Positions 32,863 through 42,160 of a stretch of 64,000 nt of DNA are shown here, one piece after another. The DNA lies in NCBI GenBank assembly GCA_030168595.1, contig CP115556.1:558001-622000 (forward strand), written 5' to 3'. Position numbers and translations under genes: made by a program. Source of the DNA: Methanomassiliicoccales archaeon LGM-DZ1 (GTDB taxonomy: Archaea > Thermoplasmatota > Thermoplasmata > Methanomassiliicoccales > Methanomethylophilaceae). The notes beneath the pieces were generated by a model. The model ran no database searches, was not told the origin of the DNA, and saw nothing but the letters and a program-made list of their open reading frames with translations. How positions within the stretch are numbered: position 1 is the first letter of the stretch; every line of letters starts with the position of its first letter.

Positions 32863-34007
32863 TCCCCGGCCTCCGCGCGCTCGGCGGCCGCCAGCAGCAC
32901 TTTGCGCTGCTCCGGCGTGAGCTTTCTGCCGGTGACCTTCTCGAAGAACTCCGCGAACAGGTCCGCAGGGGGCTTGGACTCCATCTCGCGTGCTTTCATA
33001 GCGTTCTCCGCGGAGACGGCCGCTCTCGGGGAATCGTAATGAACATGCATGAGCAGGGGGATCGCCGCTCTCAGCCTCTCCTGGATGTTGCCGATGCTGG
33101 AGCTCATCACCACATTGGCGTAGACGAAGCAGCCGGCGACCTCGTCCCTATGTGCCAGTATCTCATCCACGGTGCCAGATACGCATTTCACGTCGTGCAG
33201 GGGCCTCAGCGGGATGTGTCTTACTGAGACCTCGCCCTTGGCCCCGATCTCCACAGAGTCGACGCCTTTGACATCGTCCGCCTCCGATTCCGAGTATTTG
33301 AGCGGGGATCCGCAGTAGCGGACGGTGTCCCTGCCCATGCGCTGGGGACGGTGTATGTGCCCGGCGGCGACGTAATCGAAAGGATCCAGAACCCTGTACG
33401 GGACGCATTCCGCACCGCCGAGGGTGTCGAGCCTCACCTCCTCGGAATCCGAAGTCTGCAGGGGCGTGTCCCCGCCGACGATGAACTGGTGGCACACGAG
33501 CACATTCCTGGCGGCCGGGTCGACGCCGGACTCGCTGAAAACCCTGCGGAACGCCTTCTCGGAGGTGTCGATGGACGGGTCGCCGTAGTACAGCCTGACC
33601 GTGGAGGTGCGGATGTACGGCAGGAGCCAGATGTTCACTTCGCCCAGACTGTCGGTGAAGACGCACCTCTCGGCCTTCCCGGTCGAATGGAACGGCCCGC
33701 ATATGTGTATCCCCTTCCGCATCAGGGAACGGTAGATGCCCAGCCTCTCGGACGAGTCGTGATTCCCCGGTATGATGAACATCTCGAAGCCCTCGGAGGC
33801 CTCGTTCATGAAATCGTTGAAGATACTGACCGCATCCTCCGGGGGCCGGGAGGTATCGAACACATCCCCCGCTATGACGATGGCATCCGCCTTCTCGCTG
33901 CGGGCGGCCTCCACGATCTGATGCAGGATGTAACGCTGGTCCTCCGCCAGGGAGATGCCGTAAAGCTGCTTGCCTATGTGGAGGTCCGATGCGTGGATCA
34001 GTTTCAT
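32859..34007 (-). CDS. sbcD: Exonuclease SbcD (Mre11-type phosphoesterase)
   Basis: Nuclease subunit of SbcCD, 382 aa. Metallophosphoesterase motifs in order: HASDLHIG, VIAGDVFDTSRPPEDA, IIPGNHDSSERL, VCHQFIVGG and AAGHIHRPQRM, followed by GSPLKYSESE. The C-terminal LTPEQRKVLLAAAERAEAGE would be the partner-binding helix. Processes DNA ends and hairpins together with SbcC. First gene of the pair; promoter in the AT-rich 34020-34070 region. Confidence 0.93.
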   Translation of the reverse strand: MKLIHASDLHIGKQLYGISLAEDQRYILHQIVEAARSEKADAIVIAGDVFDTSRPPEDAVSIFNDFMNEASEGFEMFIIPGNHDSSERLGIYRSLMRKGIHICGPFHSTGKAERCVFTDSLGEVNIWLLPYIRTSTVRLYYGDPSIDTSEKAFRRVFSESGVDPAARNVLVCHQFIVGGDTPLQTSDSEEVRLDTLGGAECVPYRVLDPFDYVAAGHIHRPQRMGRDTVRYCGSPLKYSESEADDVKGVDSVEIGAKGEVSVRHIPLRPLHDVKCVSGTVDEILAHRDEVAGCFVYANVVMSSSIGNIQERLRAAIPLLMHVHYDSPRAAVSAENAMKAREMESKPPADLFAEFFEKVTGRKLTPEQRKVLLAAAERAEAGE

Positions 34008-34142
34008 TGTCTCAGCTACCCCATGGCATGCCGAGTATTTAATTAATACTTTCTAAACGTAATAAAAATAATAGGTCGGACGGCCGCAGGCCGGGACCCC
34101 TGGTGCGGACGTACACGGGTACTGAGATGCAGCATCCCCTGC

Positions 34143-34511
34143 TCAGAGGATGCAGACCATGCAGTTCTGCCGCTTGCAGGCCTCGTTGCAGATCTTCCAT
34201 TTGAGGGCCCACATCTTGATCTCGTGCACGGCGTCCATCAGCTCCCTGCCGGCCTCGGTCATCCGGTACTCGCTCTTGACCGGGAACGAGGAGGCGTCCA
34301 CCCTGTTCTCCACCAGCCCCTCCTCCGTGAGCTCCTTGAGGCGCTCCGAGAGGACCTTGGGGGTGACACTCTTCATCGATCTCATCAGGTCCGAGAACCT
34401 CTTCCATTCCGTGCCCCCGCCGCTGCGCTTGTACAATTCGAGCAGAATAAGCACGGTCCACTTCTTGGAAAGGTACTCCATGGTCTTGTACACGGTGCAC
34501 GACTGGTCCAT
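34143..34511 (-). CDS. HxlR-family winged-helix regulator
   Basis: Small MarR-like regulator, 122 aa, with the HxlR pattern: N-terminal C-T-V near YKTMEYLSKKWTVLILLEL, FSDLMRSMKSVTPKVLSERLKELTEEGLV and EYRMTEAGRELMDAVHEIKMWA. The tail CNEACKRQNCMVCIL is unusually Cys-rich and may bind metal or sense redox state. Divergent from hcp with an 88-bp shared region, so control of hcp is plausible. Confidence 0.88.
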   Translation of the reverse strand: MDQSCTVYKTMEYLSKKWTVLILLELYKRSGGGTEWKRFSDLMRSMKSVTPKVLSERLKELTEEGLVENRVDASSFPVKSEYRMTEAGRELMDAVHEIKMWALKWKICNEACKRQNCMVCIL

Positions 34512-34547
34512 GGTATACTCTCAGAAACCCTTGGGAATATATACGTT

Positions 34548-34582
34548 GCTATCATTTGGATAATTGCTACACTAAAGATAGC
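34548..34582. promoter_or_regulatory. GCTATC/GATAGC inverted repeat in the HxlR-hcp intergenic region
   Basis: GCTATC at 34548-34553 and GATAGC at 34577-34582, 23 bp apart, beside TATA-like GAATATATAC (34535-34544). The hcp ATG follows at 34600 after a GGAGAG site. A candidate HxlR or nitrosative-stress operator. Confidence 0.35.
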
Positions 34583-34599
34583 ATACGGAGAGAATCGCT

Positions 34600-36171
34600 A
34601 TGAAATGCAGGCAGTGCGAAGAGACTATCGCGGGAACAGGTTGCACGAGGAACGGGGTCTGCGGGAAGACCGCAGCAGTGGCGGAGGCGCAGGACCGCCT
34701 CATCCAGTCGCTCATCGTTCTCTCCAAGGGGACCGTCGACGGCAAGGTCGGCCCCGAGGCCATCGAGGACATCGATTCCAGGGCTGTCGACGGCCTGTTC
34801 ATGACCCTCAGCAACACCAACTTCGACCTGGAGGCCATCGAGAATGCATTCAAAGCGAACAAGAAGCTCATCGGCGACCTGGGCCTCGAGTGCGGGCTCT
34901 GCGCGGCCTCCCCCGAGGAGATCGGGATCGACTCCTACGACAAGAACGCGGACCTCAGGTCCCTGAAAGAGCTCCTGCTCGCCGGGATCAAGGGAATGGC
35001 CGCATACTACCACCATGCGAAGGTGCTCGGCTACACCGACCCTGAGGTCCCCGCTTTCATCCGCAAAGCGCTCGCCTCGCTCAGGGCGGACCTTACCGCC
35101 GATGCGCTCGTCGCCCTCAACATGGAGTGCGGAAGCGTCGGCGTCAAGTGCCTGGCACTCCTCGACAAGGCGAACACCGAGACCTACGGGACCCCGTCCC
35201 CCTGCACCGTGAACACCGGCGTCGGCAAGAACCCCGGCATCCTGATCACCGGGCACGACCTCAAGGACCTGAAGATGCTCCTCGAGCAGACCCAGGGCAC
35301 CGGCGTCGATGTCTACACCCACGGCGAGATGCTCCCCGCCAACGCCTACCCCGAGCTGAGGAAGTACCCCAATCTCCGCGGCAACTACGGAGGCGCGTGG
35401 TACAAGCAGAAGACCGAGTTCGCGAGCTTCAACGGTCCCATACTCGCCACCACCAACTGCGTCCTCATACCCCCTGAGGAATACAAGGGCAGGCTGTTCA
35501 CCACCGGCGTCGCCGGAGTACCCGGGGTCAGGCACATCGATGCCGACGCGGACGGGAACAAGGACTTCTCCGAGCTCATCGAGATGGCTAAGAAGTGCAG
35601 CCCGCCCCAGGAGATCGACAACGTGAACCTGACCGTCGGCTTCGGCCACGCGGCCGTGCTGGGTCTCGCCGACAAGATCATCGATGCCGTCAAGGCCGGA
35701 GCGATCAAGCGCTTCGTGGTCATGGCGGGATGCGACGGCAGGGAGAAGCCCAGGTCCTACTACACCGACTTCGCCCAGAGCCTCCCGAAGGACACCGTCA
35801 TACTCACCGCAGGATGCGCCAAGTACCGCTACAACAAACTGGACCTCGGCGACATCGGCGGCATACCCCGTGTCATCGACGCCGGTCAGTGCAACGACTG
35901 CTACTCGCTCGTGGTCATCGCCCAGGCGCTCGCGAAGGCCTTCGGCACCGATGTCAACGGGCTCCCGCTCTCGTTCAACATCTCCTGGTACGAGCAGAAG
36001 GCCTGCCTCGTCCTCCTCTCCCTGCTCTCGCTGGGCGTCAAGGACATCATGCTCGGCCCCAGGCTGCCCGTGTTCCTCACCCCGGGAGTGACCAAGGTCC
36101 TCGTCGACACCTTCGGCATCAAGGCCAACGGCGAGGTCGCCGGCGACATGCAGATCCTCCACATCCAGTGA
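34600..36171 (+). CDS. hcp: Hydroxylamine reductase / hybrid-cluster protein
   Basis: Hybrid-cluster protein reducing hydroxylamine or NO-derived species; cytoplasmic. 523 aa. The N-terminal cluster cysteines are C3, C6, C15 and C21 (MKCRQCEETIAG...). Hybrid-cluster ligand regions are visible as ALNMECGSVGVKCLALLD, VYTHGEMLPA, TTNCVLIPPEE, GCAKYRYNK and DAGQCNDCYS, with the late WYEQKACLVLLSLLSLG. Strong GC-rich codon use suggests good expression. Divergent HxlR regulator upstream, strong terminator downstream. Confidence 0.96.
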   Translation: MKCRQCEETIAGTGCTRNGVCGKTAAVAEAQDRLIQSLIVLSKGTVDGKVGPEAIEDIDSRAVDGLFMTLSNTNFDLEAIENAFKANKKLIGDLGLECGLCAASPEEIGIDSYDKNADLRSLKELLLAGIKGMAAYYHHAKVLGYTDPEVPAFIRKALASLRADLTADALVALNMECGSVGVKCLALLDKANTETYGTPSPCTVNTGVGKNPGILITGHDLKDLKMLLEQTQGTGVDVYTHGEMLPANAYPELRKYPNLRGNYGGAWYKQKTEFASFNGPILATTNCVLIPPEEYKGRLFTTGVAGVPGVRHIDADADGNKDFSELIEMAKKCSPPQEIDNVNLTVGFGHAAVLGLADKIIDAVKAGAIKRFVVMAGCDGREKPRSYYTDFAQSLPKDTVILTAGCAKYRYNKLDLGDIGGIPRVIDAGQCNDCYSLVVIAQALAKAFGTDVNGLPLSFNISWYEQKACLVLLSLLSLGVKDIMLGPRLPVFLTPGVTKVLVDTFGIKANGEVAGDMQILHIQ

Positions 36172-36189
36172 GCGGCCTGCAGGGCCTCC

Positions 36190-36226
36190 CCTCCCCTTGC
36201 CGGGGAGGTCCCCAACTTCCTTTTTT
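36190..36226 (+). terminator. Terminator after hcp
   Basis: Stem CCTCCCC/GGGGAGG (36190-36208, 5-nt loop), then a T-rich stretch with six T at 36221-36226. Confidence 0.6.
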
Positions 36227-36305
36227 ATATCATCATTCAGGAAGCGTATGCTTCTGATAACAATCATTCGAAACTTTTTATTACTGCATCTCTGATTACT
36301 GCACG

Positions 36306-37058
36306 ATGGAGAGCAGGTCCGAGATCGTCGACAGGATCAGAGCCGGTTATGACGTCGCAGCCCCGAAGATATCCGATTTCGCCGAGGAGCACCGCGCGAG
36401 GGAAGAGTCCTCGCTGTACTACTGCAGGCTGAAGGAGCTCTGCAGGGGTAAGCACCTCAGGGCCCTGGAGATCGGCGTCGGCGGAGGGTTCCTCTCCATA
36501 TTCCTGGCCCGGCTGGGCTGCGAGATGACCGCAGTGGACAACTCCGACGGCATCCTGGCACAGGCCCGCCGCAACTTCGCCGAGGCCGGCGTGGACGTCG
36601 ACCTCAGAAAAATAAAGGACGCCCAGGACCTGGACTTCCCGGAGGGGACGTTCGACCTCATCGTGTCCCGCAAGGTCACCTGGCACTTCACGGAGCCCAG
36701 GAAAGCGTATGCCAGCTGGATGAAAGCGCTCCGCCCCGGAGGGACCATGATGGTCTTCGACGGGAACTATTATCTCAAGTTCAACGACCCGGACTACATG
36801 CTCGCGGAGCAGCAGAACGCGGATTACCTCTACAGGTGCAACGGGAACACCGTCAACACCGATGAGGAGGGCTTCCGCCGGAAACTGTACATGAGCAGCC
36901 AGAGGAGGCCCGCCTGGGATATCTCGGTGCTGCTGGGGCTCGGGGCGCCCGAGGTCTCCGCCGACGTCTGGGAGAGCATCAAGCTCACCAGGGAGGACGG
37001 CACCGTCGAATGGCTGCCGTACACCTACTTCATCACCGCCCGCAAAGGATCCAAATGA
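36306..37058 (+). CDS. SAM-dependent class I methyltransferase
   Basis: Methyltransferase of 250 aa, substrate unknown. SAM motif I is RALEIGVGGGFLSIFLARLG, acidic residue in MTAVDNSD, motif DLIVSRKVTWHF and the post-motif MKALRPGGTMMVFDGNYYL. The N-terminal 45 residues are helical, with ARGYDVAAP-like wording typical of UbiE/small-molecule enzymes. TATA-like ACTTTTTATTA lies about 25-35 bp upstream. Neighbours give no pathway. Confidence 0.85.
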   Translation: MESRSEIVDRIRAGYDVAAPKISDFAEEHRAREESSLYYCRLKELCRGKHLRALEIGVGGGFLSIFLARLGCEMTAVDNSDGILAQARRNFAEAGVDVDLRKIKDAQDLDFPEGTFDLIVSRKVTWHFTEPRKAYASWMKALRPGGTMMVFDGNYYLKFNDPDYMLAEQQNADYLYRCNGNTVNTDEEGFRRKLYMSSQRRPAWDISVLLGLGAPEVSADVWESIKLTREDGTVEWLPYTYFITARKGSK

Positions 37059-37120
37059 ACCGCCGGACGGCTGCGGGATCCGTTTACAGGTCCGTTTTAT
37101 AAAATAATGCAGAAAAAGAG

Positions 37121-37189
37121 CCCGGAGCCGATGCTCCGGGAACGGCCGGGCGTCAAGGGCGGCGGGGATGATCCCCCGCCCGCCCGGCC
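37121..37189 (-). terminator. Double hairpin terminator after the homocitrate synthase gene
   Basis: Two strong stems follow the stop on the minus strand: GGCCGGGCG/CGCCCGGCC (37144-37152 with 37181-37189, GC-rich inner pairing) and CCCGGAGC/GCTCCGGG (37121-37140, loop of 4), then a T-rich run. Confidence 0.6.
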
Positions 37190-37197
37190 TGAAGGTT

Positions 37198-38376
37198 TCA
37201 GAGGGTCTCGAACGGGTCCTGCCCGTTCTTAAGGTCCTTGTAGAGGTCGTAGAGCTCGTCAGAGGTGAGGCTGCGGTGCAGGCCGACAGCTGCCTTCCTG
37301 ACCATCTCCAGGAGTTTGACGGCATCTTCCTTGGAGATGTCGACGCCCCTCTTGGAGAGGTCGTTGATGAGCGTGTGGGTGCCGGAGTGCTTCCCGATGA
37401 CGATCTTCCTCTCGAGGCCCATGATGGCCGGGTCGTAGGGCTCGTAGTTGTGGGCATCCTTGATGATGCCGTCGGCGTGGATGCCGGCCTCGTGCGCGAA
37501 GCAGTTGCTGCCGAGGAACGGCTTCCCAGGGGTTATCTCCCTGCCGGAGGCGCGGGAGACGAACTCGGCCAGCGGCTTCAGCTTGATGGGGACAATGCCG
37601 GTCTTCTTGCCGAGCAGGAGCTGGCAGGACATGACAGCCTCCTCGAGCGGGGCGTTGCCGCTGCGCTCGCCGATGCCCATCGAGGTCACGCTGAGGAACC
37701 TGGCCCCGGCCTGGACGCCGGCGACGGCGTTGGCGGTGGCCATGCCGAAGTCGTTGTGGGTGTGCATCTCGACCTCCATGCCGGTGGCCTCGCGTATCTT
37801 CCTGATCCTCTCGTAGCAGTTGCTGGGTATCTCCCTTCCGATGGTGTCGCAGTAGCGGAACCTGTCCGCACCGGCATCCTTGGCGGTCTTGACGAACTGG
37901 ATGAGGAAGTCCATGTCGGCGCGGGAGGCGTCCTCGCCGTTGCAGGAGACGTAGAGGCCGTGCTCCTTGGCGAACTCGACGGACTCGGTGATCTTGTCCA
38001 GGACCCACTGCCTGTCCTTCTTCAGCTTGTGCTGGATGTGGATATCGGAAGCGGACATGGAGATGGCGACGGAATCGACGTCGCAGTCGATGCTGGTCTC
38101 GATGTCGTGAATGTCGGCCCTGTTCCATCCGAGGATGGAAGCATTGAGCCCCATGTGGGCGATGTGCCTGACCGCGACCTTCTCGTCCGCTCCCATGGTC
38201 GGGATGCCGGACTCGATCTGCTGTACACCGGCGTCATCGAGAAGCTGGGCGATCCTGTACTTCTCCAGGTTGGAGAAGACGATGCCTGCGGTCTGCTCTC
38301 CGTCCCTGAGGGTGGTGTCGCAGACGACGACATCATCTTTGGAGAGGAGCCTCTTGACCTCGTTGTATGATTTCAT
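37198..38376 (-). CDS. Homocitrate synthase family protein (NifV/AksA-like)
   Basis: Condenses acetyl-CoA with 2-oxoglutarate in methanogens as the first step toward the coenzyme B side chain (AksA role), or supplies homocitrate. 392 aa. DRE-TIM signature DTTLRDGEQTAGIVF, SMSASDIHIQHKL, VSCNGEDASRADMDFL, YCDTIGREIP, metal-binding HTHNDFGMATANA and HEAGIHADGIIKD. The TAGIVF wording and length fit NifV/AksA better than isopropylmalate synthase, as the C-terminal LeuA regulatory domain is absent. Monocistronic. Confidence 0.87.
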   Translation of the reverse strand: MKSYNEVKRLLSKDDVVVCDTTLRDGEQTAGIVFSNLEKYRIAQLLDDAGVQQIESGIPTMGADEKVAVRHIAHMGLNASILGWNRADIHDIETSIDCDVDSVAISMSASDIHIQHKLKKDRQWVLDKITESVEFAKEHGLYVSCNGEDASRADMDFLIQFVKTAKDAGADRFRYCDTIGREIPSNCYERIRKIREATGMEVEMHTHNDFGMATANAVAGVQAGARFLSVTSMGIGERSGNAPLEEAVMSCQLLLGKKTGIVPIKLKPLAEFVSRASGREITPGKPFLGSNCFAHEAGIHADGIIKDAHNYEPYDPAIMGLERKIVIGKHSGTHTLINDLSKRGVDISKEDAVKLLEMVRKAAVGLHRSLTSDELYDLYKDLKNGQDPFETL

Positions 38377-38576
38377 AGCATCAACCCTTGTATTGATGTT
38401 ACCTCGACAGGTACCCCATCCGCCTGCTGTATAACACCCATGCCTATCTTCGCTTCGTTCTTAAATATATTGCAGAGGCCAGCGGACTATGTGTAAAAAC
38501 AGACACAGATGAGAAACACGGCACACAACATGTCGTAAAACGTTTCAGGGAAGGAGGGGGAGGTCCCCCTCCCTCC

Positions 38577-40532
38577 TCATGCAGATCCAGGCTCCGCGCT
38601 GCCGCTCCTGCCGATGCGCAGGCGCCCGAAGGCGCCGGCGATCTGCAGGGCAGCGAAGACGGCGGCAATGAGGGATCCGGCGGCGGCGAAGTACGCCCCG
38701 TCGGCCGCAGATGCCCCGTCGGGGTTCCAGAAGAGGAACGCGACGGAGAGGACGAACGCCAGCGCCGACGTTGCAAAGGCAGCGGAGACCGCTGCCTTGG
38801 AGGAACGTCCGGAGATGGTGAAGTTCCAGATCTCGGCCGCGAGGGCGATGATGCCCAGAACGAGGACGGCGGCAGGGAAGAAGGCCTGTGCTCCGTCCGG
38901 CCCGTCGGCGGTGAGCAGCATCGTCCCGCTGTACAGGTGGTGCGCGTACCCGTGGAGGAGCATGTCGGACCCGCTGAAGGTGATCCACGACGCCAGGAAG
39001 GAGCAGATCGCTATGGCGATCCCTGCGATCGCGAACGGCGTCAGCAGCTTCGGGTAGGGGTTGCCCTCCTTCTCGAACCTGACCCCGGGCCTCATGGAGG
39101 GATGGGCCTGGGTGTTCCACCACTGGATGAAGATCCAGCAGGGCACGTAGAGGAAGGTGACGGCGATGCCGACGATGTCGTATCCGAAGCCCATGCCCTT
39201 GTACACATAGTACAGGAGCCCCGGGATCATGAAGAAGATCTCGAAGAGGCACATGAACCAAGCACCGGCCAGGGCCCACTTCGGAGCGCGGTAGATCCTC
39301 TTGACGTCCTTGAACCTGGGGTCGCGCCTGGATTTGATGAACGCCATCATGCACATGGCGAGGGCGATGGCGAATCCGAGCGCGGAGACGGCAAGGATCT
39401 GCGAGGAAGTGATCTGTGCCAGTATGACCACGAAGCCGATGAACGCCTCGAAGTACATGGCGTACATCGGGACGCCGTAGATGTTGGTGCGCGAGAAGAT
39501 GTGCGGGAAGTTCCCCTCGCGGGCCATGATCTGAATGGTCCTGGCAGTCCCCAGGAACGCGGTCTGGATGATCATGACCATGCCTGCGATGAGCAAGACG
39601 ACAGCGACGGCGCCGCCGGTGTCGCCGAAGCCGTACTTGGCCACAGGGATGAGAGTGGAGGCCCCGTTCTCATGGATCTCGGAGTATCCGAGGGCCCCGT
39701 ACATGCAGAACGAGATGATGAAGTACATCGCGAGGCACATGAGGCCGCAGGAGAAGAGCGCCTTCGGCACGTCCCTGCTGGGCTCCTTGTACTCCGCCCC
39801 GTAGGTGGCGGCAGACTCCCATCCGACGGCGGACCACTGGGCGACGGTGAAGCATCCCAGGATCATCAGCATGTCGTTGCCGTCCCATTTCCATCCGTCA
39901 GGCACCATCTCGTCGGTGATGGTCCCGAGATGGAAGTCGCCCGTGAAGATAGGGGCGATGCAGATGACCAGGATGGGCACGATGGTGATGGCCGCGAGGA
40001 TGAGCTGGGTCTTCGCTCCTCCCTCGAGCCCTTTCCTTCCGGAGATGATGATGAAACCGTAGATCAGGACGCCGAGGAGAAGGTAGAACAGCGTGCTCGA
40101 GACGCCTTCGAATCCCAGGTCGAAATAATCGTTGATGTAGACTCCGGTCATTATGGTGAAGATGGGGATGACAGGCACCCAGGTGTCGAAATACGCCCAT
40201 GCGCCCAATGAACCGACCAGGCGGCCCCAGTTGATCTTGCTGCTCTTGTACTTCTCATCATCCTCGAACACATACTGGATCGATCCGCCGATCCCCGCCA
40301 CGCCGAACGTGGCGCAGAGCTCCCCGAGCGGGATGTTCAGCAGGAACCCGGAAAGGACCGAGAGGACCCAGAGGATGATGCTCATGGCCCAGAGAGTCTC
40401 CGACAGGTCCGCGAGCGACGGCACGATGAGGATCGGGATGCCCATGGCTATGATGAGCCCCTGTTTCCAGTCGATGCTGCGCACGAGCGTATCGCCGGAA
40501 GATGCACCGGACGCAGCCTGATTTTCAGTCAT
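38577..40532 (-). CDS. APC-superfamily amino acid/amine permease
   Basis: Membrane transporter of 651 aa with about 14 hydrophobic segments. N-terminal IDWKQGLIIAMGIPILIVPSLADLSETLW, TFGVAGIGGSIQYVF and SAVGWESAATYGAEYKEPSRDVPKAL match the APC pattern (the GWE..A...E.K.P.r..P block). The C-terminal 120 residues contain three to four extra segments and a basic tail. The substrate is unknown; in methylotrophic methanogens related permeases carry methylamines. TATA-like TTTATATAAC (minus strand, about 40603-40612) upstream; the 40533-40765 gap otherwise holds nothing assignable. Confidence 0.85.
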   Translation of the reverse strand: MTENQAASGASSGDTLVRSIDWKQGLIIAMGIPILIVPSLADLSETLWAMSIILWVLSVLSGFLLNIPLGELCATFGVAGIGGSIQYVFEDDEKYKSSKINWGRLVGSLGAWAYFDTWVPVIPIFTIMTGVYINDYFDLGFEGVSSTLFYLLLGVLIYGFIIISGRKGLEGGAKTQLILAAITIVPILVICIAPIFTGDFHLGTITDEMVPDGWKWDGNDMLMILGCFTVAQWSAVGWESAATYGAEYKEPSRDVPKALFSCGLMCLAMYFIISFCMYGALGYSEIHENGASTLIPVAKYGFGDTGGAVAVVLLIAGMVMIIQTAFLGTARTIQIMAREGNFPHIFSRTNIYGVPMYAMYFEAFIGFVVILAQITSSQILAVSALGFAIALAMCMMAFIKSRRDPRFKDVKRIYRAPKWALAGAWFMCLFEIFFMIPGLLYYVYKGMGFGYDIVGIAVTFLYVPCWIFIQWWNTQAHPSMRPGVRFEKEGNPYPKLLTPFAIAGIAIAICSFLASWITFSGSDMLLHGYAHHLYSGTMLLTADGPDGAQAFFPAAVLVLGIIALAAEIWNFTISGRSSKAAVSAAFATSALAFVLSVAFLFWNPDGASAADGAYFAAAGSLIAAVFAALQIAGAFGRLRIGRSGSAEPGSA

Positions 40533-40765
40533 ATTTTACCCCCGTAGGCGGTACGGCGCCAGACGGTGCGTACACGCCATTGGGCGCGAAGACCGATGAA
40601 TGCGTTATATAAATCTCACTTATCGTTTGTAGAAAAATTTATAAATGATAGCGCAGAAATGAAAATGTTATAGAAATAGTTTAAATATGATGTTCACGAA
40701 ACATCCAATGCCATCCAACAGAAATCGATGAACGGAAACGTTCTCCGGAGGCCGCAGAATGGACT

Positions 40766-41812
40766 TTATTGAGGCTGCAGGTCGTAGCGCAGGAGCGCCC
40801 CGATGCCGCCGAGGGCCGCAAGCTGCCGGCCGCCCTCATGCTCCTCCGAGACGACGATGACCTTTCCCTTCTGGGACTCCACATCGCGCACGACTCCGTC
40901 AAGGTCCTTCTCGCGCAGGACGGAATCCAGGACCAGCAGGGTCTCGACAGCCCCCGCCGATGCGGCCGCTGCGACCTCCGAAGGCCCGTACGCGGCGAGC
41001 TTCCCCTTCGATATCCCTGCCATTAATTGCTCCACGGCCTCCATCTCGACTCCCACGCTCGAATCGCGCAGGATCTGGGCGCCCATCCCTCCGCGGATGA
41101 GCTCGTTGACCCCGACCATCCCGCTCTGCCCCGTATGCTGCACGTACAGCTGACCGAAGGTCCCCTTGGGGAGCTTCTTGATATCGTCGGCGAGGAGTTC
41201 CTTCTCGAAGCCGGGGCCCAGGAGGACCAGCGGCATGTCGGGCGTCGCCACGGCGCTCAGCTTGGAGATGATCTCTCCGTGGTAGTCGAAGGGCTTCCCT
41301 TTCTCATCGTACTGCTTGCCGGAGCGCATGGAGCGTACGGTCACGATCTCCTTCAGGCCGGACTGCCTGAGGACGGCGACCGTGGCCTCGTCCTGATCAA
41401 GGGAGACGAAAACAATCCTTGGCTTGACGGTGTCCTTGGCGGCCTTCTCCAGCCTCTCCATGTCGGTGGTCTTCCAATGTGCCTTCCTGATACGGAGCGG
41501 CTCGCCGGGCTCGATCATCAGAGTGTGATGCTGCCCTATGTCCTGAGGGCCCTCCTCGATGACCCCGAGAAGGCGCATCCTGAGCCCGTCCCCGTCATAC
41601 TCGATCTTCTCGACGCGCACGCCCAGGGTCATCCTCTTCTTCTCCGCCCTCTCCGCACGGAGCTTGTCGTCCGATTTCTCGTCCCTGCGGACGGTGGACG
41701 CGGTCACGAGGTCCCCGGTCCTGATGATGTTATAGAGATGCCAGATATCGTCATCGGTCTCGGGAAGGACCTTCACTTCCCCCTGTCCCGCGTCCTTTCC
41801 GAGTATGCGCAT
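40766..41812 (-). CDS. pelA: Pelota, mRNA surveillance/ribosome rescue factor
   Basis: Binds stalled ribosomes with aEF1A/ABCE1 to rescue them; eRF1-like without the GGQ motif. 348 aa from ATG 41812, where MRILGKDAGQGEVKVLPET lines up with archaeal Pelota N-termini; ATG 41836 would add eight non-conserved residues. N-terminal Sm-like domain (1-130), central domain with VLLGPGFEKELLADDI, C-terminal AYGPSEVAAAASAGAVETLLVLDSVL. In an organism with read-through UAG codons it would also police ribosomes at stops (inference). Confidence 0.95.
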   Translation of the reverse strand: MRILGKDAGQGEVKVLPETDDDIWHLYNIIRTGDLVTASTVRRDEKSDDKLRAERAEKKRMTLGVRVEKIEYDGDGLRMRLLGVIEEGPQDIGQHHTLMIEPGEPLRIRKAHWKTTDMERLEKAAKDTVKPRIVFVSLDQDEATVAVLRQSGLKEIVTVRSMRSGKQYDEKGKPFDYHGEIISKLSAVATPDMPLVLLGPGFEKELLADDIKKLPKGTFGQLYVQHTGQSGMVGVNELIRGGMGAQILRDSSVGVEMEAVEQLMAGISKGKLAAYGPSEVAAAASAGAVETLLVLDSVLREKDLDGVVRDVESQKGKVIVVSEEHEGGRQLAALGGIGALLRYDLQPQ

Positions 41813-41960
41813 GGGCTCCCCTATCGCAGGGTACATGATTAACCTTGGCAGGTCCGAGCGGCGGCGTTTTCGGTCTGGTTAAAACAGACCCATCGTACCG
41901 AATCGGTTAAATAGTGTTTAAATGAGCCTAAATTAGGGCCCATTCAACACCCATCATGCC

Positions 41961-41968
41961 TTTATACC
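41961..41968 (+). promoter_or_regulatory. TATA box for the ferredoxin pair
   Basis: TTTATACC, 23-30 bp before ATG 41991, implying a leaderless or near-leaderless mRNA. Confidence 0.55.
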
Positions 41969-41990
41969 ATGTCCTGGGATTTCATTAAAC

Positions 41991-42155
41991 ATGCCTACAA
42001 TCGTAGCTGACAACTGTGTTGCGTGCGGTGCCTGCGCCGACGCTTGCCCCAACGAAGCCATCACCGTCGGAGACATCGCCCAGATCGATGCCGACAAGTG
42101 CGTTGACTGCGGAGCCTGCATCGATGCATGCCCCTCTGAGGCCATCACGGAGTGA
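41991..42155 (+). CDS. 2[4Fe-4S] ferredoxin (first of tandem pair)
   Basis: Low-potential electron carrier, 54 aa, too short for many gene finders. Two CxxCxxCxxxCP motifs: [12 protein letters not shown] and [12 protein letters not shown], the full eight cysteines. Methanogen ferredoxins of this size serve hydrogenases, formylmethanofuran dehydrogenase-type and heterodisulfide systems. A TATA box lies 23-30 bp upstream. The second copy starts 5 bp after its stop. Confidence 0.93.
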   Translation: MPTIVADNCVACGACADACPNEAITVGDIAQIDADKCVDCGACIDACPSEAITE

Positions 42156-42160
42156 ATGAG

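Noticed and set aside
34567-36267. 566-codon frame antisense to hcp
   Set aside because: Compositional shadow; hcp cluster ligands are all on the plus strand.
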